Source: Microbacterium murale (lineage in GTDB: Bacteria; Actinomycetota; Actinomycetes; Actinomycetales; Microbacteriaceae). From it: a stretch of DNA of 64,000 nt. Location of the stretch: NCBI RefSeq assembly GCF_030815955.1, contig NZ_JAUSXK010000001.1, positions 2,852,001 through 2,916,000 on the forward strand, in the 5' to 3' direction. The position numbers and the translations under genes are program-made. Of this stretch, positions 34,552-44,454 are shown one piece after another (position 1 is the stretch's first letter; each line of letters starts with the position of its first letter). The notes under the pieces are model-generated. The model had not been told where the DNA came from. It searched no databases and saw only the letters and a program-made list of their open reading frames with translations.

Positions 34552-36866
34552 AGTTCACCGACGGCTACTGGCTGACCCGACCGGGGCTGACCCCGTTGTA
34601 CGCGACCGAGGTCGATGACATCCGCATCGACGAGGCCGCCGGCACGATGACCGTGTATGCGCCGACCACCGTGGTCCGCCACCGCGGCGACACTCTGAAT
34701 CGGCCGATGATCACCGTCACGTTCTCTTCGCCCGCACCAGGGGTCGTCAAGGTTGCGGTCATGCGGCACGCCGGCGCTGTGCATCGCGGACCCGATTTCG
34801 AGATCGTGCCCGAGGAAGGATTCGTCCCCACAGTGTCGTCGAACGACGAAGGCGCGGTGCTCGCGACAGGCGACCTGCGCGTGCGCGTGGCGAAGGGCTC
34901 GTGGGACGTGGCTTTCGAACAGGACGGCCGCGTGCTCACCCGGTCTCTGCCCCGTTCGGTCGCGCACGTCACGTCTTCATCAGATGATTCCGAGACGTGG
35001 GTGCATCAGCAGCTGTCGCTCGAACCGGGGGAGCGCGTCTACGGATTCGGCGAGCGGTTCGGTGCGTTCGTGAAGAACGGCCAGGTGATCGAGAGCTGGA
35101 ACGCCGACGGCGGCACGGCCAGTGAGCAGGCGTACAAGTCGGTGCCGTTCTATCTCAGCAGCCGCGGCTACGGCGTGCTGGTCGATTCTCCCGACCAGGT
35201 CTCGTTCGAGGTCGGCTCCGAGGTCAACTCTCGCGTGCAGTTCTCGGTTCCGGGGGAGAGCGTGGCGTACTACCTGTTCGCCGGCCCCACACCGAAAGAC
35301 GTGCTGCGCCGGTACACCGCGCTCACCGGCCGCCCTGCGCGTGTACCCGCCTGGTCGTTCGGTCTGTGGCTGACGACGTCGTTCACCGCCGAGTACGACG
35401 AAGCGACCGTGAACTCGTTCATCGACGGCATGGCCGAGCGCGACCTGCCGCTCAGCGTGTTCCACTTCGATTGCTTCTGGATGCGCGAGTACCAGTGGAC
35501 CGACTTCGAGTGGGACCCGCGCACGTTCCCCGATCCTGAGGGGCAGCTCGCACGGCTGCACGAGCGCGGGCTGAAGGTGTCGGCGTGGATCAACCCGTAC
35601 ATCGCGCAGCGCTCGCGGCTGTTCTCCGAGGCCGTGGAGAAGGGGTATCTGCTCAAGCGCACCGACGGCAACGTGTGGCAGTGGGACCTCTGGCAGGCCG
35701 GAATGGGTATCGTCGATTTCACGAATCCGGATGCTGCGGCCTGGTACACCGGCCACCTCGAACGACTGATGGATCAGGGCGTCGACACGTTCAAGACCGA
35801 CTTCGGCGAGCGGATCCCCGCCGATGGCGTCGAGTGGTTCGACGGCTCGGATCCGAAGCGGATGCACAACTACTACCCGCAGCTGTACAACGAGATCGTC
35901 TTCCGAACCCTCGAACGGCGACGAGGAAGCGGAGAGGCCGTGCTCTTCGCGCGTTCGGCAACGGCCGGCGGCCAGCAGTTCCCTGTGCATTGGGGCGGCG
36001 ACAGCGATTCGACGTTCCCCTCGATGGCGGAGTCGCTGCGCGGCGGTCTGTCGCTGGCGATGAGCGGCTTCGGGTACTGGAGCCACGACATCGGCGGCTT
36101 CGAGGGCACCCCGGATGCCGGGCTCTTCAAGCGCTGGCTCGCCTTCGGTCTGCTCTCCTCGCACTCGCGGCTGCACGGCTCATCCACCTTCCGGGTGCCG
36201 TGGGCGTTCGATGAGGAATCGGTCGAGGTCACTCGGCTGTTCACCAACCTGAAGATGCGGCTGATGCCGTATCTGGCCGGCGTCGCCGAGCAGGCGCACA
36301 CCGACGGCATCCCGATGATGCGACCGATGGCTCTCGAGTTCCCCGCGGATCGCAGCGGCTTCGACGCCGACACGCAGTACATGCTCGGCGATGCGCTGCT
36401 GGTCGCCCCGGTGTTCACTGCGGAGGGCGACGTGGAGTACTACCTGCCGGAGGGGGCCTGGAGCTCTCTGCTCGACGGCAGCGTCGTCGAAGGCAGCCGA
36501 TGGCCGAGGGAGAACCACGACTATCGCAGCCTGCCGTTGCGCGTGCGCCCAGGAACGGTGCTGCCGTGGGGCGCACGGGACGACCGACCCGACTACGAGT
36601 GGGCGGACGGCGTGACGCTGCGGTGCTTCGCGCTGCCTGACGGCTACGACGGCGTGACGGTCGTGCCTGGGCTGTCGGGTGCGGATGCCACGACCTTCCG
36701 GGTGCGCCGCGAGGGCAGCACCGTGAGGGCGACGACCGACGACGCCACAGCAGGCTGGTCGCTGCAGGTGGGGTCGGCCACGGTGTCCGCTCCGGGCGCC
36801 GGCACCGTCTCGATCGAGTTGACCTCTACCGAGCTGCCTTCTATCGAGCTGGAGGATTCCAAATGA
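34548..36866 (+). CDS. GH31-family alpha-xylosidase (YicI type)
   Basis: 772 residues. VYGFGERFGAFVKNGQ and DTFKTDFGERIP are YicI-type motifs: the nucleophile is Asp418 (Asp416 in E. coli YicI) and Asp485 in HWGGDSDSTF is the acid (Asp482 in YicI). The near-identical numbering and FHFDCFWMREYQWTDFEWD favour alpha-xylosidase over alpha-glucosidase. It would release xylose from xyloglucan oligosaccharides (isoprimeverose units). GTG 34548 overlaps the GH42 stop; AAAGG lies about eight bases before. No signal peptide. Confidence 0.92.
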   Translation: MKFTDGYWLTRPGLTPLYATEVDDIRIDEAAGTMTVYAPTTVVRHRGDTLNRPMITVTFSSPAPGVVKVAVMRHAGAVHRGPDFEIVPEEGFVPTVSSNDEGAVLATGDLRVRVAKGSWDVAFEQDGRVLTRSLPRSVAHVTSSSDDSETWVHQQLSLEPGERVYGFGERFGAFVKNGQVIESWNADGGTASEQAYKSVPFYLSSRGYGVLVDSPDQVSFEVGSEVNSRVQFSVPGESVAYYLFAGPTPKDVLRRYTALTGRPARVPAWSFGLWLTTSFTAEYDEATVNSFIDGMAERDLPLSVFHFDCFWMREYQWTDFEWDPRTFPDPEGQLARLHERGLKVSAWINPYIAQRSRLFSEAVEKGYLLKRTDGNVWQWDLWQAGMGIVDFTNPDAAAWYTGHLERLMDQGVDTFKTDFGERIPADGVEWFDGSDPKRMHNYYPQLYNEIVFRTLERRRGSGEAVLFARSATAGGQQFPVHWGGDSDSTFPSMAESLRGGLSLAMSGFGYWSHDIGGFEGTPDAGLFKRWLAFGLLSSHSRLHGSSTFRVPWAFDEESVEVTRLFTNLKMRLMPYLAGVAEQAHTDGIPMMRPMALEFPADRSGFDADTQYMLGDALLVAPVFTAEGDVEYYLPEGAWSSLLDGSVVEGSRWPRENHDYRSLPLRVRPGTVLPWGARDDRPDYEWADGVTLRCFALPDGYDGVTVVPGLSGADATTFRVRREGSTVRATTDDATAGWSLQVGSATVSAPGAGTVSIELTSTELPSIELEDSK

Positions 36867-39376
36867 CTGACGAGCTTTCACACGAGACCGAGCCGTTCCG
36901 CCGCACCGATCTGTCAGTGCAGGAGCGCGCAGCAGACCTGCTCTCGCGGCTCACCGCTGACGAGCGCGTGGCGATGCTGCACCAGGCGATGCCCGCGATC
37001 GAACGGTGGGGCGTAGCTGAGGCTCGCACCGGCGCCGAGACGCTGCACGGGGTCGCGTGGTTGGGTGAAGCCACGGTGTTCCCGCAGCCGGTCGGCCTGG
37101 CCGCGACCTGGGACACGGAGCTCATCGAGGCGGTCGGCAGCGTGACCTCGACGGAGCTGCGCGCGAAGCGCGCCGAGAACCCCCTGGTCAGCCTGAACGT
37201 GTGGGCACCGGTCGTGAACACGCTGCGGCATCCGCTGTGGGGGCGCAATGAGGAGGGGTACTCGGAGGATCCGCATCTGACCGGTCAGTTCGGTGCGGCA
37301 TATGCGAAGGGGCTGCGCGGCGACGACGAGCGGGTCTGGAAGACCGTGCCGGCGCTGAAGCACTTCCTCGCCTACAGCAACGAGACCGACCGCTCGGCGA
37401 CGTCATCCGAGATGTCGCTGCGCACGCTTCATGAAGAGGAACTGGCCGCATTCCGCCCCGCCATCGAACAGCAGGTGGCGGGCAGCATGATGCTGGCGTA
37501 CAACCAGGTCAACGGCATCCCCGCGCACACTCAACCCGAACTCGTCGCCGAAGCGCGCAGTTGGACGGACGGCTCGCTCGCGATCGTGTCGGACGCCGGC
37601 GCCCCGACGTTCGTGGTCACGGTGCAGGGTGCGCAACCTGACAGCGTGCATGCTGCTGCGGCGCTCGTGCGCAGCGGTATGGATTCCTTCACGGACAACG
37701 ACGCCGACGCCCAACCGACGATCACGAACCTGAACCGCGCGCTCGAACAGGGACTTCTCACCAGAGGGGACATCGACCGCGCGGTCAGCCACATCCTCGA
37801 GATGCGCGTGCGCACCGGCGAGTTCGACGGCGACGCCGATCTCTATGCCGGAATCGGCATAGACGCGATCGACGCCCCCGGTGCGCGTGAGCTCGCTCGC
37901 GAGGTCGCCGGACGCTCGGTCGTCGTGCTGCGCAATGACGCGGGGGTCTTGCCGCTCGTCGCTCCCGCGCGGATCGCGGTCGTGGGCCCGATGGCGGAGG
38001 TCGTGCTGACCGACTGGTACGCCGGCACGCCGCCGTACGCGGTCGGCATCGCGCAGGGGCTCGCCGAGCGGTATCCGTCAGCGAGAGTAGAGACGGTGAC
38101 CGGTGCGGACACGATCACGCTGCGTGCGGCCGACGGACGCTACGTCGTCTCGAACTCCGACGGTTCGAAGGTGGCAGCGGTCGGCGATGAGGCAGGCGAC
38201 GACGCCCTGTTCGACGTCACGGACTGGGGCGATGGGCTGCTGACGCTGCGCTCGCACGCGAGCGGCCGTCTGCTCACGGGCGGTGCCTGGCCGATGAAGA
38301 CGGATGCCGAGCGCGTCGGCGGCTGGGTCGTGCAGGAGAGCTTCCGCAGGCACCTGCACGCCGACGGCAGCTGGTCGCTGCTTCATCTCGGGTCCGGCCG
38401 CTGGGTGCGGGCGTCGCGCGAAGTGGGTCTGCTGCTCGCCGAGGGCGTCACTCTCGATGATGCCGAGCATTTCAGCGTCGAGATCGTGCGCTCCGGTGCG
38501 GACGCGGTCGCAGCTGCCGCGGCATCCGTCGACGTCGTGATCGTCGCCGTCGGCAACGATCCGCACCTCGCGGGCCGGGAGACCGCTGACCGTCCGCACA
38601 TGCTGCTGCCTGAGGCCTTCACGGATCTCTGGCGCATCGCACACGAGGCGAACGAGCGCACGGTGCTGCAGATCGTGTCGAGCTATCCGTACGTGCTCGC
38701 CGGGGCCGTCGCGGCGGCGACCGTGGTGTGGTCGAGTCATGGCGGGCAGGAGCTCGGCCACGGCATCGCTGACGTGCTGAGCGGCGATCGCGAGCCGACC
38801 GGACGCCTCGCGCAGTCGTGGCCGGCCGATCCCACGCAGGCCGGCGATCTGTTCGACTACGACACGCAACGGCAGCAGGCGACGTACCGGCACCAGCCGG
38901 CGCCGTACGCCTTCGCGTTCGGTCATGGGTTGACGTATTCGACCGTCGAGTATCGCGGTGTCACGCTGGTCGCGGATCAGGTGGATGCGCCGGCGCCCAC
39001 GCACCGGCACCCGGCCCTCGGGGTGGTGGGGGAGAGCGCGGTCACGGCCGTCGTCACCGTTGCCAATACCGGCGAGCGCGTCGCGGAGGAGCTCGTGCAG
39101 TTGTACTCGATCGCTCCTGAGCTGCCGATCACCGCACCGCGACGGCTGCTGGTCGGATACCGCCGCGTGCGACTCGAGCCAGGGGAGCAGCAGCAGGTCG
39201 AGATCACGTTCGACGTCGCGCGCCTGTCGGTCTGGGATGGCGCGCTGCGACTCGACGGTGCTGCCGAGGACTGGCTGCATGAGGGGGCGCTGCGCGTGCA
39301 GCCCGGTTCTTATCGGGTCGCGGCCGGCCCCTCCGCCGACGACCTGCCGGTTCTGGCCGAGTTGACCGTTTCATAG
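36863..39376 (+). CDS. GH3-family beta-glucosidase/beta-xylosidase with a beta-trefoil-like insert
   Basis: 837 residues. The N-terminal barrel holds AEARTGAETLHGVAWLG, LKHFLAYSNE (Lys-His) and LAIVSDAGAP with the nucleophile Asp244. The second domain starts near 345 and a fibronectin-III-like end (about 700-800) follows. Between about 412 and 545 an inserted repeat-bearing stretch (TLRAADGRYVVSNSDG, LTLRSHASGRLLTGG, SLLHLGSGRWVRASR) looks like a fascin/ricin-type beta-trefoil rather than the PA14 insert known in other GH3. Last gene of the operon, with an ATGA overlap with GH31. It likely removes terminal glucose or xylose from the trimmed backbone. Confidence 0.88.
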   Translation: MTDELSHETEPFRRTDLSVQERAADLLSRLTADERVAMLHQAMPAIERWGVAEARTGAETLHGVAWLGEATVFPQPVGLAATWDTELIEAVGSVTSTELRAKRAENPLVSLNVWAPVVNTLRHPLWGRNEEGYSEDPHLTGQFGAAYAKGLRGDDERVWKTVPALKHFLAYSNETDRSATSSEMSLRTLHEEELAAFRPAIEQQVAGSMMLAYNQVNGIPAHTQPELVAEARSWTDGSLAIVSDAGAPTFVVTVQGAQPDSVHAAAALVRSGMDSFTDNDADAQPTITNLNRALEQGLLTRGDIDRAVSHILEMRVRTGEFDGDADLYAGIGIDAIDAPGARELAREVAGRSVVVLRNDAGVLPLVAPARIAVVGPMAEVVLTDWYAGTPPYAVGIAQGLAERYPSARVETVTGADTITLRAADGRYVVSNSDGSKVAAVGDEAGDDALFDVTDWGDGLLTLRSHASGRLLTGGAWPMKTDAERVGGWVVQESFRRHLHADGSWSLLHLGSGRWVRASREVGLLLAEGVTLDDAEHFSVEIVRSGADAVAAAAASVDVVIVAVGNDPHLAGRETADRPHMLLPEAFTDLWRIAHEANERTVLQIVSSYPYVLAGAVAAATVVWSSHGGQELGHGIADVLSGDREPTGRLAQSWPADPTQAGDLFDYDTQRQQATYRHQPAPYAFAFGHGLTYSTVEYRGVTLVADQVDAPAPTHRHPALGVVGESAVTAVVTVANTGERVAEELVQLYSIAPELPITAPRRLLVGYRRVRLEPGEQQQVEITFDVARLSVWDGALRLDGAAEDWLHEGALRVQPGSYRVAAGPSADDLPVLAELTVS

Positions 39377-39408
39377 GCGGCGGCCGCGCTGGTCGTACGT
39401 CCGACAGG

Positions 39409-39471
39409 TACGGATGGCTGTCGATTTGCACGGATGGCCGTCGAGACAGACGAATTCGACGGCCATCCGTG
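39409..39471. terminator. Strong terminator hairpin with an extra half copy
   Basis: CACGGATGGCCGTCGA (39429-39444) pairs with TCGACGGCCATCCGTG (39456-39471): a perfect 16-base stem with an 11-base loop. TACGGATGGCTGTCGA at 39409-39424 is a near copy of the left arm and could form an alternative pair. It separates the GH3 gene from the convergent ppx/gppA gene. Confidence 0.75.
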
Positions 39472-39505
39472 TTCACCCACTGACAAGTGTGCCGGGGTAC
39501 TCGCG

Positions 39506-40447
39506 CTAGACCCCGACGCCGCCCCAGCTGAGCGACTCGGTGTACCGCAGCAGTACGCCCTCGCGCAGCGCCCATGGCGACACCTCGAGCTCATCGATGT
39601 CGAGCATCTTCATGGCGGTGTGCAGCGAGACGGCTGCCGCGACGATCTGGAACGTGCGGTCGGGTGTGATCCCCGGCAGCTCCTGGCGAGCGGATGCCGG
39701 AATCCGGGCGAGCCGCGGAATCCATGACTTCAACGACGAGCGCGAGAGCACCGTGCGGTCGAAGCCGAGCCCGGAGACCTCTCGGCCGGCGAGGTTCGCC
39801 AGCGAGCGGATGGCCTTCGACGAGCCCACCGTGTGATCCGGGTAGGGGAGGGCGTTGAGCCTCTCGGCCACGGGAGCGAGCACTTCGGCGGCGTGCGCAC
39901 GCAGCTGCTCGACGGCATCCTCACCCGGCGGGTCCTCCGGCAGGAACTGGACGGTCATGCGGCCGGCGCCGAGCGGGACGGATGCCGCGACCTCCGGCGC
40001 TTCGTCGCCACCGGCCGCGAACTCGAACGACCCGCCGCCGATGTCGAGCAGCAGAATGCGTCCGGCATCCCACCCGAACCAGCGCCGCACGGCGAGGAAG
40101 GTGAGCTCGGCCTCTTCCACGCCGGTGAGCACCTGCAGCGGCTGGCCGAGCGCCGCCTCGATTCGAGCGATGACCTCTTCGCCGTTGAGGGCTTCGCGGA
40201 CGGCACTTGTCGCGGTCGCCAGCAGCGTCTCGACGCGCTCGGTCTCCGCGATCCGGCGTGCGCGGGTGACGGCGGCCTCCAGCGCCTGCACGCCCTCTTC
40301 GCTGATCGCGCCCTCAGGCGTGAGGAAGCGCATCAGGCGCACCACCGTGCGATCACTCGTCGTCGCCAGGGGACGACCGCCCGGCCTGGCATCCGCAGCG
40401 AGCAGGTGGACGGTGTTCGAACCGATGTCGAGGATTCCGAGGCGCAC
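39506..40447 (-). CDS. ppx: Ppx/GppA-family exopolyphosphatase
   Basis: 313 residues. LGILDIGSNTVHLLAADARP is the phosphate-1 loop of the ASKHA fold, ATSAVREALNGEEV the second part and LLLDIGGGSFEFA the phosphate-2 loop. The enzyme cuts polyphosphate or pppGpp. The short, two-domain length fits the actinobacterial Ppx1/2 group without the HD tail. GTG 40447 has TAGTCT six bases before it, hence leaderless. It lies downstream of the Tat-protein gene but has its own promoter. Confidence 0.9.
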   Translation of the reverse strand: MRLGILDIGSNTVHLLAADARPGGRPLATTSDRTVVRLMRFLTPEGAISEEGVQALEAAVTRARRIAETERVETLLATATSAVREALNGEEVIARIEAALGQPLQVLTGVEEAELTFLAVRRWFGWDAGRILLLDIGGGSFEFAAGGDEAPEVAASVPLGAGRMTVQFLPEDPPGEDAVEQLRAHAAEVLAPVAERLNALPYPDHTVGSSKAIRSLANLAGREVSGLGFDRTVLSRSSLKSWIPRLARIPASARQELPGITPDRTFQIVAAAVSLHTAMKMLDIDELEVSPWALREGVLLRYTESLSWGGVGV

Positions 40448-40453
40448 GGGATG

Positions 40454-40459
40454 AGACTA
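40454..40459 (-). promoter_or_regulatory. -10 element of a leaderless gene
   Basis: TAGTCT on the minus strand, six bases before the ppx GTG. Confidence 0.55.
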
Positions 40460-40485
40460 CGCGTGTGCGGGGTCGCTCACGGACG

Positions 40486-40935
40486 TCAGACGAACTCGAC
40501 CTGAACCGTCGGTGTCGCGGCCGCGTAGCCGGGTGCCGATGCGATGAACGAGATCGTCGTCGCGCGGATGGAGGGGTGGTTCGAGGCGTACGCGGTGTTG
40601 AACGAGACGCCCGTCGCGTGCGCGGCCAGCGTCGTGGTGAACGAGGCGGTGTCGTTGCCGAACGAGTACGTCCAGGCGTTCGGGGTGGCCGAGCGGAACG
40701 TCGCATCGGTCGGAAAACGAGGGCACACCACCGTAACGGTCAGCGGTGCATCCGAAGGGTTGCTTGTGGAGAAACGCAGGTGCACGAATGAGGGCGAGGC
40801 GCTGATCACGCCCAGGTTGACATCGAGTGCTGCTGTCGAGGCAGCTGCCAAGGGCGTCGCTACCGCGACGGCGATCACGGGAACGGACCATGCGGCCGCT
40901 GTCAGCACTGTCCTGCGGCCGATTCCATTCGTCAT
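40486..40935 (-). CDS. Small Tat-exported protein, unknown function
   Basis: 149 residues. GRRTVLTAAAWSVPVIAVAV is a twin-arginine signal followed by a hydrophobic stretch and an AAAST cleavage region. The mature part (VNLGVISASPSFVHLRFSTS, TVTVVCPRFP and other beta-strand-rich pieces) looks like a small immunoglobulin-like sandwich with a single cysteine. Same overall plan as the protein at 8148 (R-R-T-V, a hydrophobic W-x-x-P-x-I-A-x-A segment), so they may be distant paralogues, but this one has no cysteine pairs. Leaderless start: CACAAT six bases before the ATG. Not recognised. Confidence 0.7.
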   Translation of the reverse strand: MTNGIGRRTVLTAAAWSVPVIAVAVATPLAAASTAALDVNLGVISASPSFVHLRFSTSNPSDAPLTVTVVCPRFPTDATFRSATPNAWTYSFGNDTASFTTTLAAHATGVSFNTAYASNHPSIRATTISFIASAPGYAAATPTVQVEFV

Positions 40936-40941
40936 GCCGTC

Positions 40942-40947
40942 ATTGTG
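40942..40947 (-). promoter_or_regulatory. -10 element of a leaderless gene
   Basis: CACAAT on the minus strand, six bases before the ATG at 40935. Confidence 0.4.
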
Positions 40948-41060
40948 GCAGACCGCCGGGGCCCTGCGTTCTCGTGCCCTCCGCTGGCGGCGTCAGTGTC
41001 GGTGGTGAGGCCCGAAGGTCGTTCGTGACGCCGCCAGCACCCTGCTCCTCGGCGCGCCGA

Positions 41061-41066
41061 TACGAT
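41061..41066 (+). promoter_or_regulatory. -10 element of coaA
   Basis: TACGAT overlaps an ATG at 41065, so that ATG cannot be the start of this transcript; the GTG seven bases downstream (41074) is then the leaderless start. Confidence 0.55.
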
Positions 41067-41073
41067 GGATGCC

Positions 41074-42018
41074 GTGACCACCGCCGACCCCACGCTGCCC
41101 CTGTCGCCGTATCGAGAGATCGGACGCGCGGAATGGGCGCGATTGGCTGCCGGTCTCGATCAGCCACTGAGCGAGACCGAGGTCGTCGAACTCCGGGGCC
41201 TCGGTGACCGCCTGAGCCTGGACGAGGTGCGCGAGGTCTATCTGCCGCTGAGCCGCCTGCTCAGCCTCTATGCGACGTCGACCAAGCAGCTCGGCGCGGC
41301 GACGAGTTCCTTCCTGCAGGAGGATGACACCACCACCCCGTTCGTCGTCGGGGTCGCGGGGTCCGTCGCGGTGGGCAAGTCGACCATCGCACGCCTCCTG
41401 CGCGAGCTGATGAGCCGCTGGCCGGGTACCCCGCGGGTCGAACTCGTCACCACCGACGGATTCCTGTATCCGAATGCCGAACTCGAGCGCCGCGGCCTCA
41501 TGGAACGCAAGGGATTCCCGGAGTCGTACGACCGCCGCTCGTTGCTGTCGTTCCTCACGGAGGTGAAGTCGGGAGCGCCGGAGGTGCGCGCCCCGTTCTA
41601 TTCGCACATGCGGTACGACATCGTGCCGGATGCCCACGTCGTCGTGCGCCGCCCGGATGTCGTCATCGTCGAAGGTCTCAACGTGCTGCAGCCCCCGCCA
41701 GTGCCGAACGACGTCGCCGTCAGCGACCTGTTCGATTTCTCGGTCTTCGTCGACGCCGACAGCTCGCACATCGAGAAATGGTACGTCGACCGATTCCTCG
41801 CGCTGCGCAAGGGCGCGTTCAGCAATCCTTCGTCGTACTTCAACGTGTTCGCGCATCTCACCGACGAAGAAGCAGTCACCACGGCCCTGGGCTATTGGAA
41901 CGACATCAACATGCCCAACCTCATCGAGAACGTGATGCCCACCCGGCACCGTGCGAGCCTCGTGCTGAACAAGGGCGCCGACCACAACGTGGAGAGCGTG
42001 CTGCTGCGCAAGTTGTGA
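41074..42018 (+). CDS. coaA: Type I pantothenate kinase
   Basis: 314 residues. [16 protein letters not shown] is the family N-terminus, [20 protein letters not shown] the P-loop, [14 protein letters not shown] the pantothenate-binding segment, [13 protein letters not shown] a conserved loop and [20 protein letters not shown] the C-terminal end. It phosphorylates pantothenate, the first step to coenzyme A. GTG 41074 is chosen over ATG 41065 because TACGAT overlaps the latter (leaderless). It stands alone before glmS. Confidence 0.95.
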   Translation: MTTADPTLPLSPYREIGRAEWARLAAGLDQPLSETEVVELRGLGDRLSLDEVREVYLPLSRLLSLYATSTKQLGAATSSFLQEDDTTTPFVVGVAGSVAVGKSTIARLLRELMSRWPGTPRVELVTTDGFLYPNAELERRGLMERKGFPESYDRRSLLSFLTEVKSGAPEVRAPFYSHMRYDIVPDAHVVVRRPDVVIVEGLNVLQPPPVPNDVAVSDLFDFSVFVDADSSHIEKWYVDRFLALRKGAFSNPSSYFNVFAHLTDEEAVTTALGYWNDINMPNLIENVMPTRHRASLVLNKGADHNVESVLLRKL

Positions 42019-42071
42019 GCGCGGCGGGTGGGCCCGCAGGTTCGTTCGGGACCCTCGCAAAATTCGCCGCT

Positions 42072-42077
42072 TATTCT
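42072..42077 (+). promoter_or_regulatory. -10 element of glmS
   Basis: TATTCT, seven bases before the ATG at 42085; a leaderless transcript is likely. Confidence 0.5.
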
Positions 42078-42084
42078 TGAGACC

Positions 42085-43926
<1,842 letters not shown>

Positions 43927-43957
43927 GGCCTCGTTCGCTGAGACCCCGTCTTCCTGC

Positions 43958-43997
43958 CGAGACCCCGTCGTATTGACGTCAATACGACGGGGTCTCG
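43958..43997. terminator. Perfect 40-base palindrome after glmS
   Basis: CGAGACCCCGTCGTATTGAC (43958-43977) followed directly by its reverse complement (43978-43997), without spacer. Further copies of the arm lie on both sides: GAGACCCCGTC at about 43940 and GGGGTCTCG at about 44008. It could act as terminator for glmS and as a cruciform or protein-binding site. Confidence 0.7.
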
Positions 43998-44082
43998 ACA
44001 TTTACCTGGGGTCTCGCGGCTTCGCACCGGTCCCTGTAACCGTGCACGCGGACGTCCAGCCAACCGTGCGGGGCGGCCCGAG

Positions 44083-44088
44083 TAGGCT
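44083..44088 (+). promoter_or_regulatory. -10 element of the acpS-alr operon
   Basis: TAGGCT, six bases before the GTG at 44095. Confidence 0.55.
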
Positions 44089-44094
44089 GGAGCA

Positions 44095-44454
44095 GTGATC
44101 ATCGGGACCGGCATCGACCTCGTCGACATACCGCGATTCGAGCGCACCATGTCGCGAACACCGCGGCTCATGGAGCGACTCTTCGCCCCGTCCGAGCGCA
44201 CTCTGCGGCTCCCGTCCCTTGCCGCGCGCTACGCCGCGAAAGAGGCGCTGATCAAGGCCCTCGGCGGATCCGACGGCGTGCACTGGACCGAGATCGAGAT
44301 CGCTTCAGAGCCCTCCGGCCGGCCGCACTTCCTGCTCACCGGTACCACCGCAGAGGCTGTCAAGGACAAGGGCATCCTGAACCTCCACCTGACCATGTCG
44401 CACGATGCAGGCCTCGCCACCGCCTTCGTCGTCGCCGAGGGAGCGCCGCTGTGA
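44095..44454 (+). CDS. acpS: Holo-[acyl-carrier-protein] synthase
   Basis: 119 residues. IIGTGIDLVDIPRFER is the N-terminal motif with the Mg-binding Asp; SLAARYAAKEALIKALGG holds the second signature. It attaches 4'-phosphopantetheine from CoA to acyl carrier protein. First gene of a tightly overlapping chain acpS-alr-tsaE; leaderless GTG start. The link to coaA nearby is functional only (CoA supply). Confidence 0.95.
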   Translation: MIIGTGIDLVDIPRFERTMSRTPRLMERLFAPSERTLRLPSLAARYAAKEALIKALGGSDGVHWTEIEIASEPSGRPHFLLTGTTAEAVKDKGILNLHLTMSHDAGLATAFVVAEGAPL

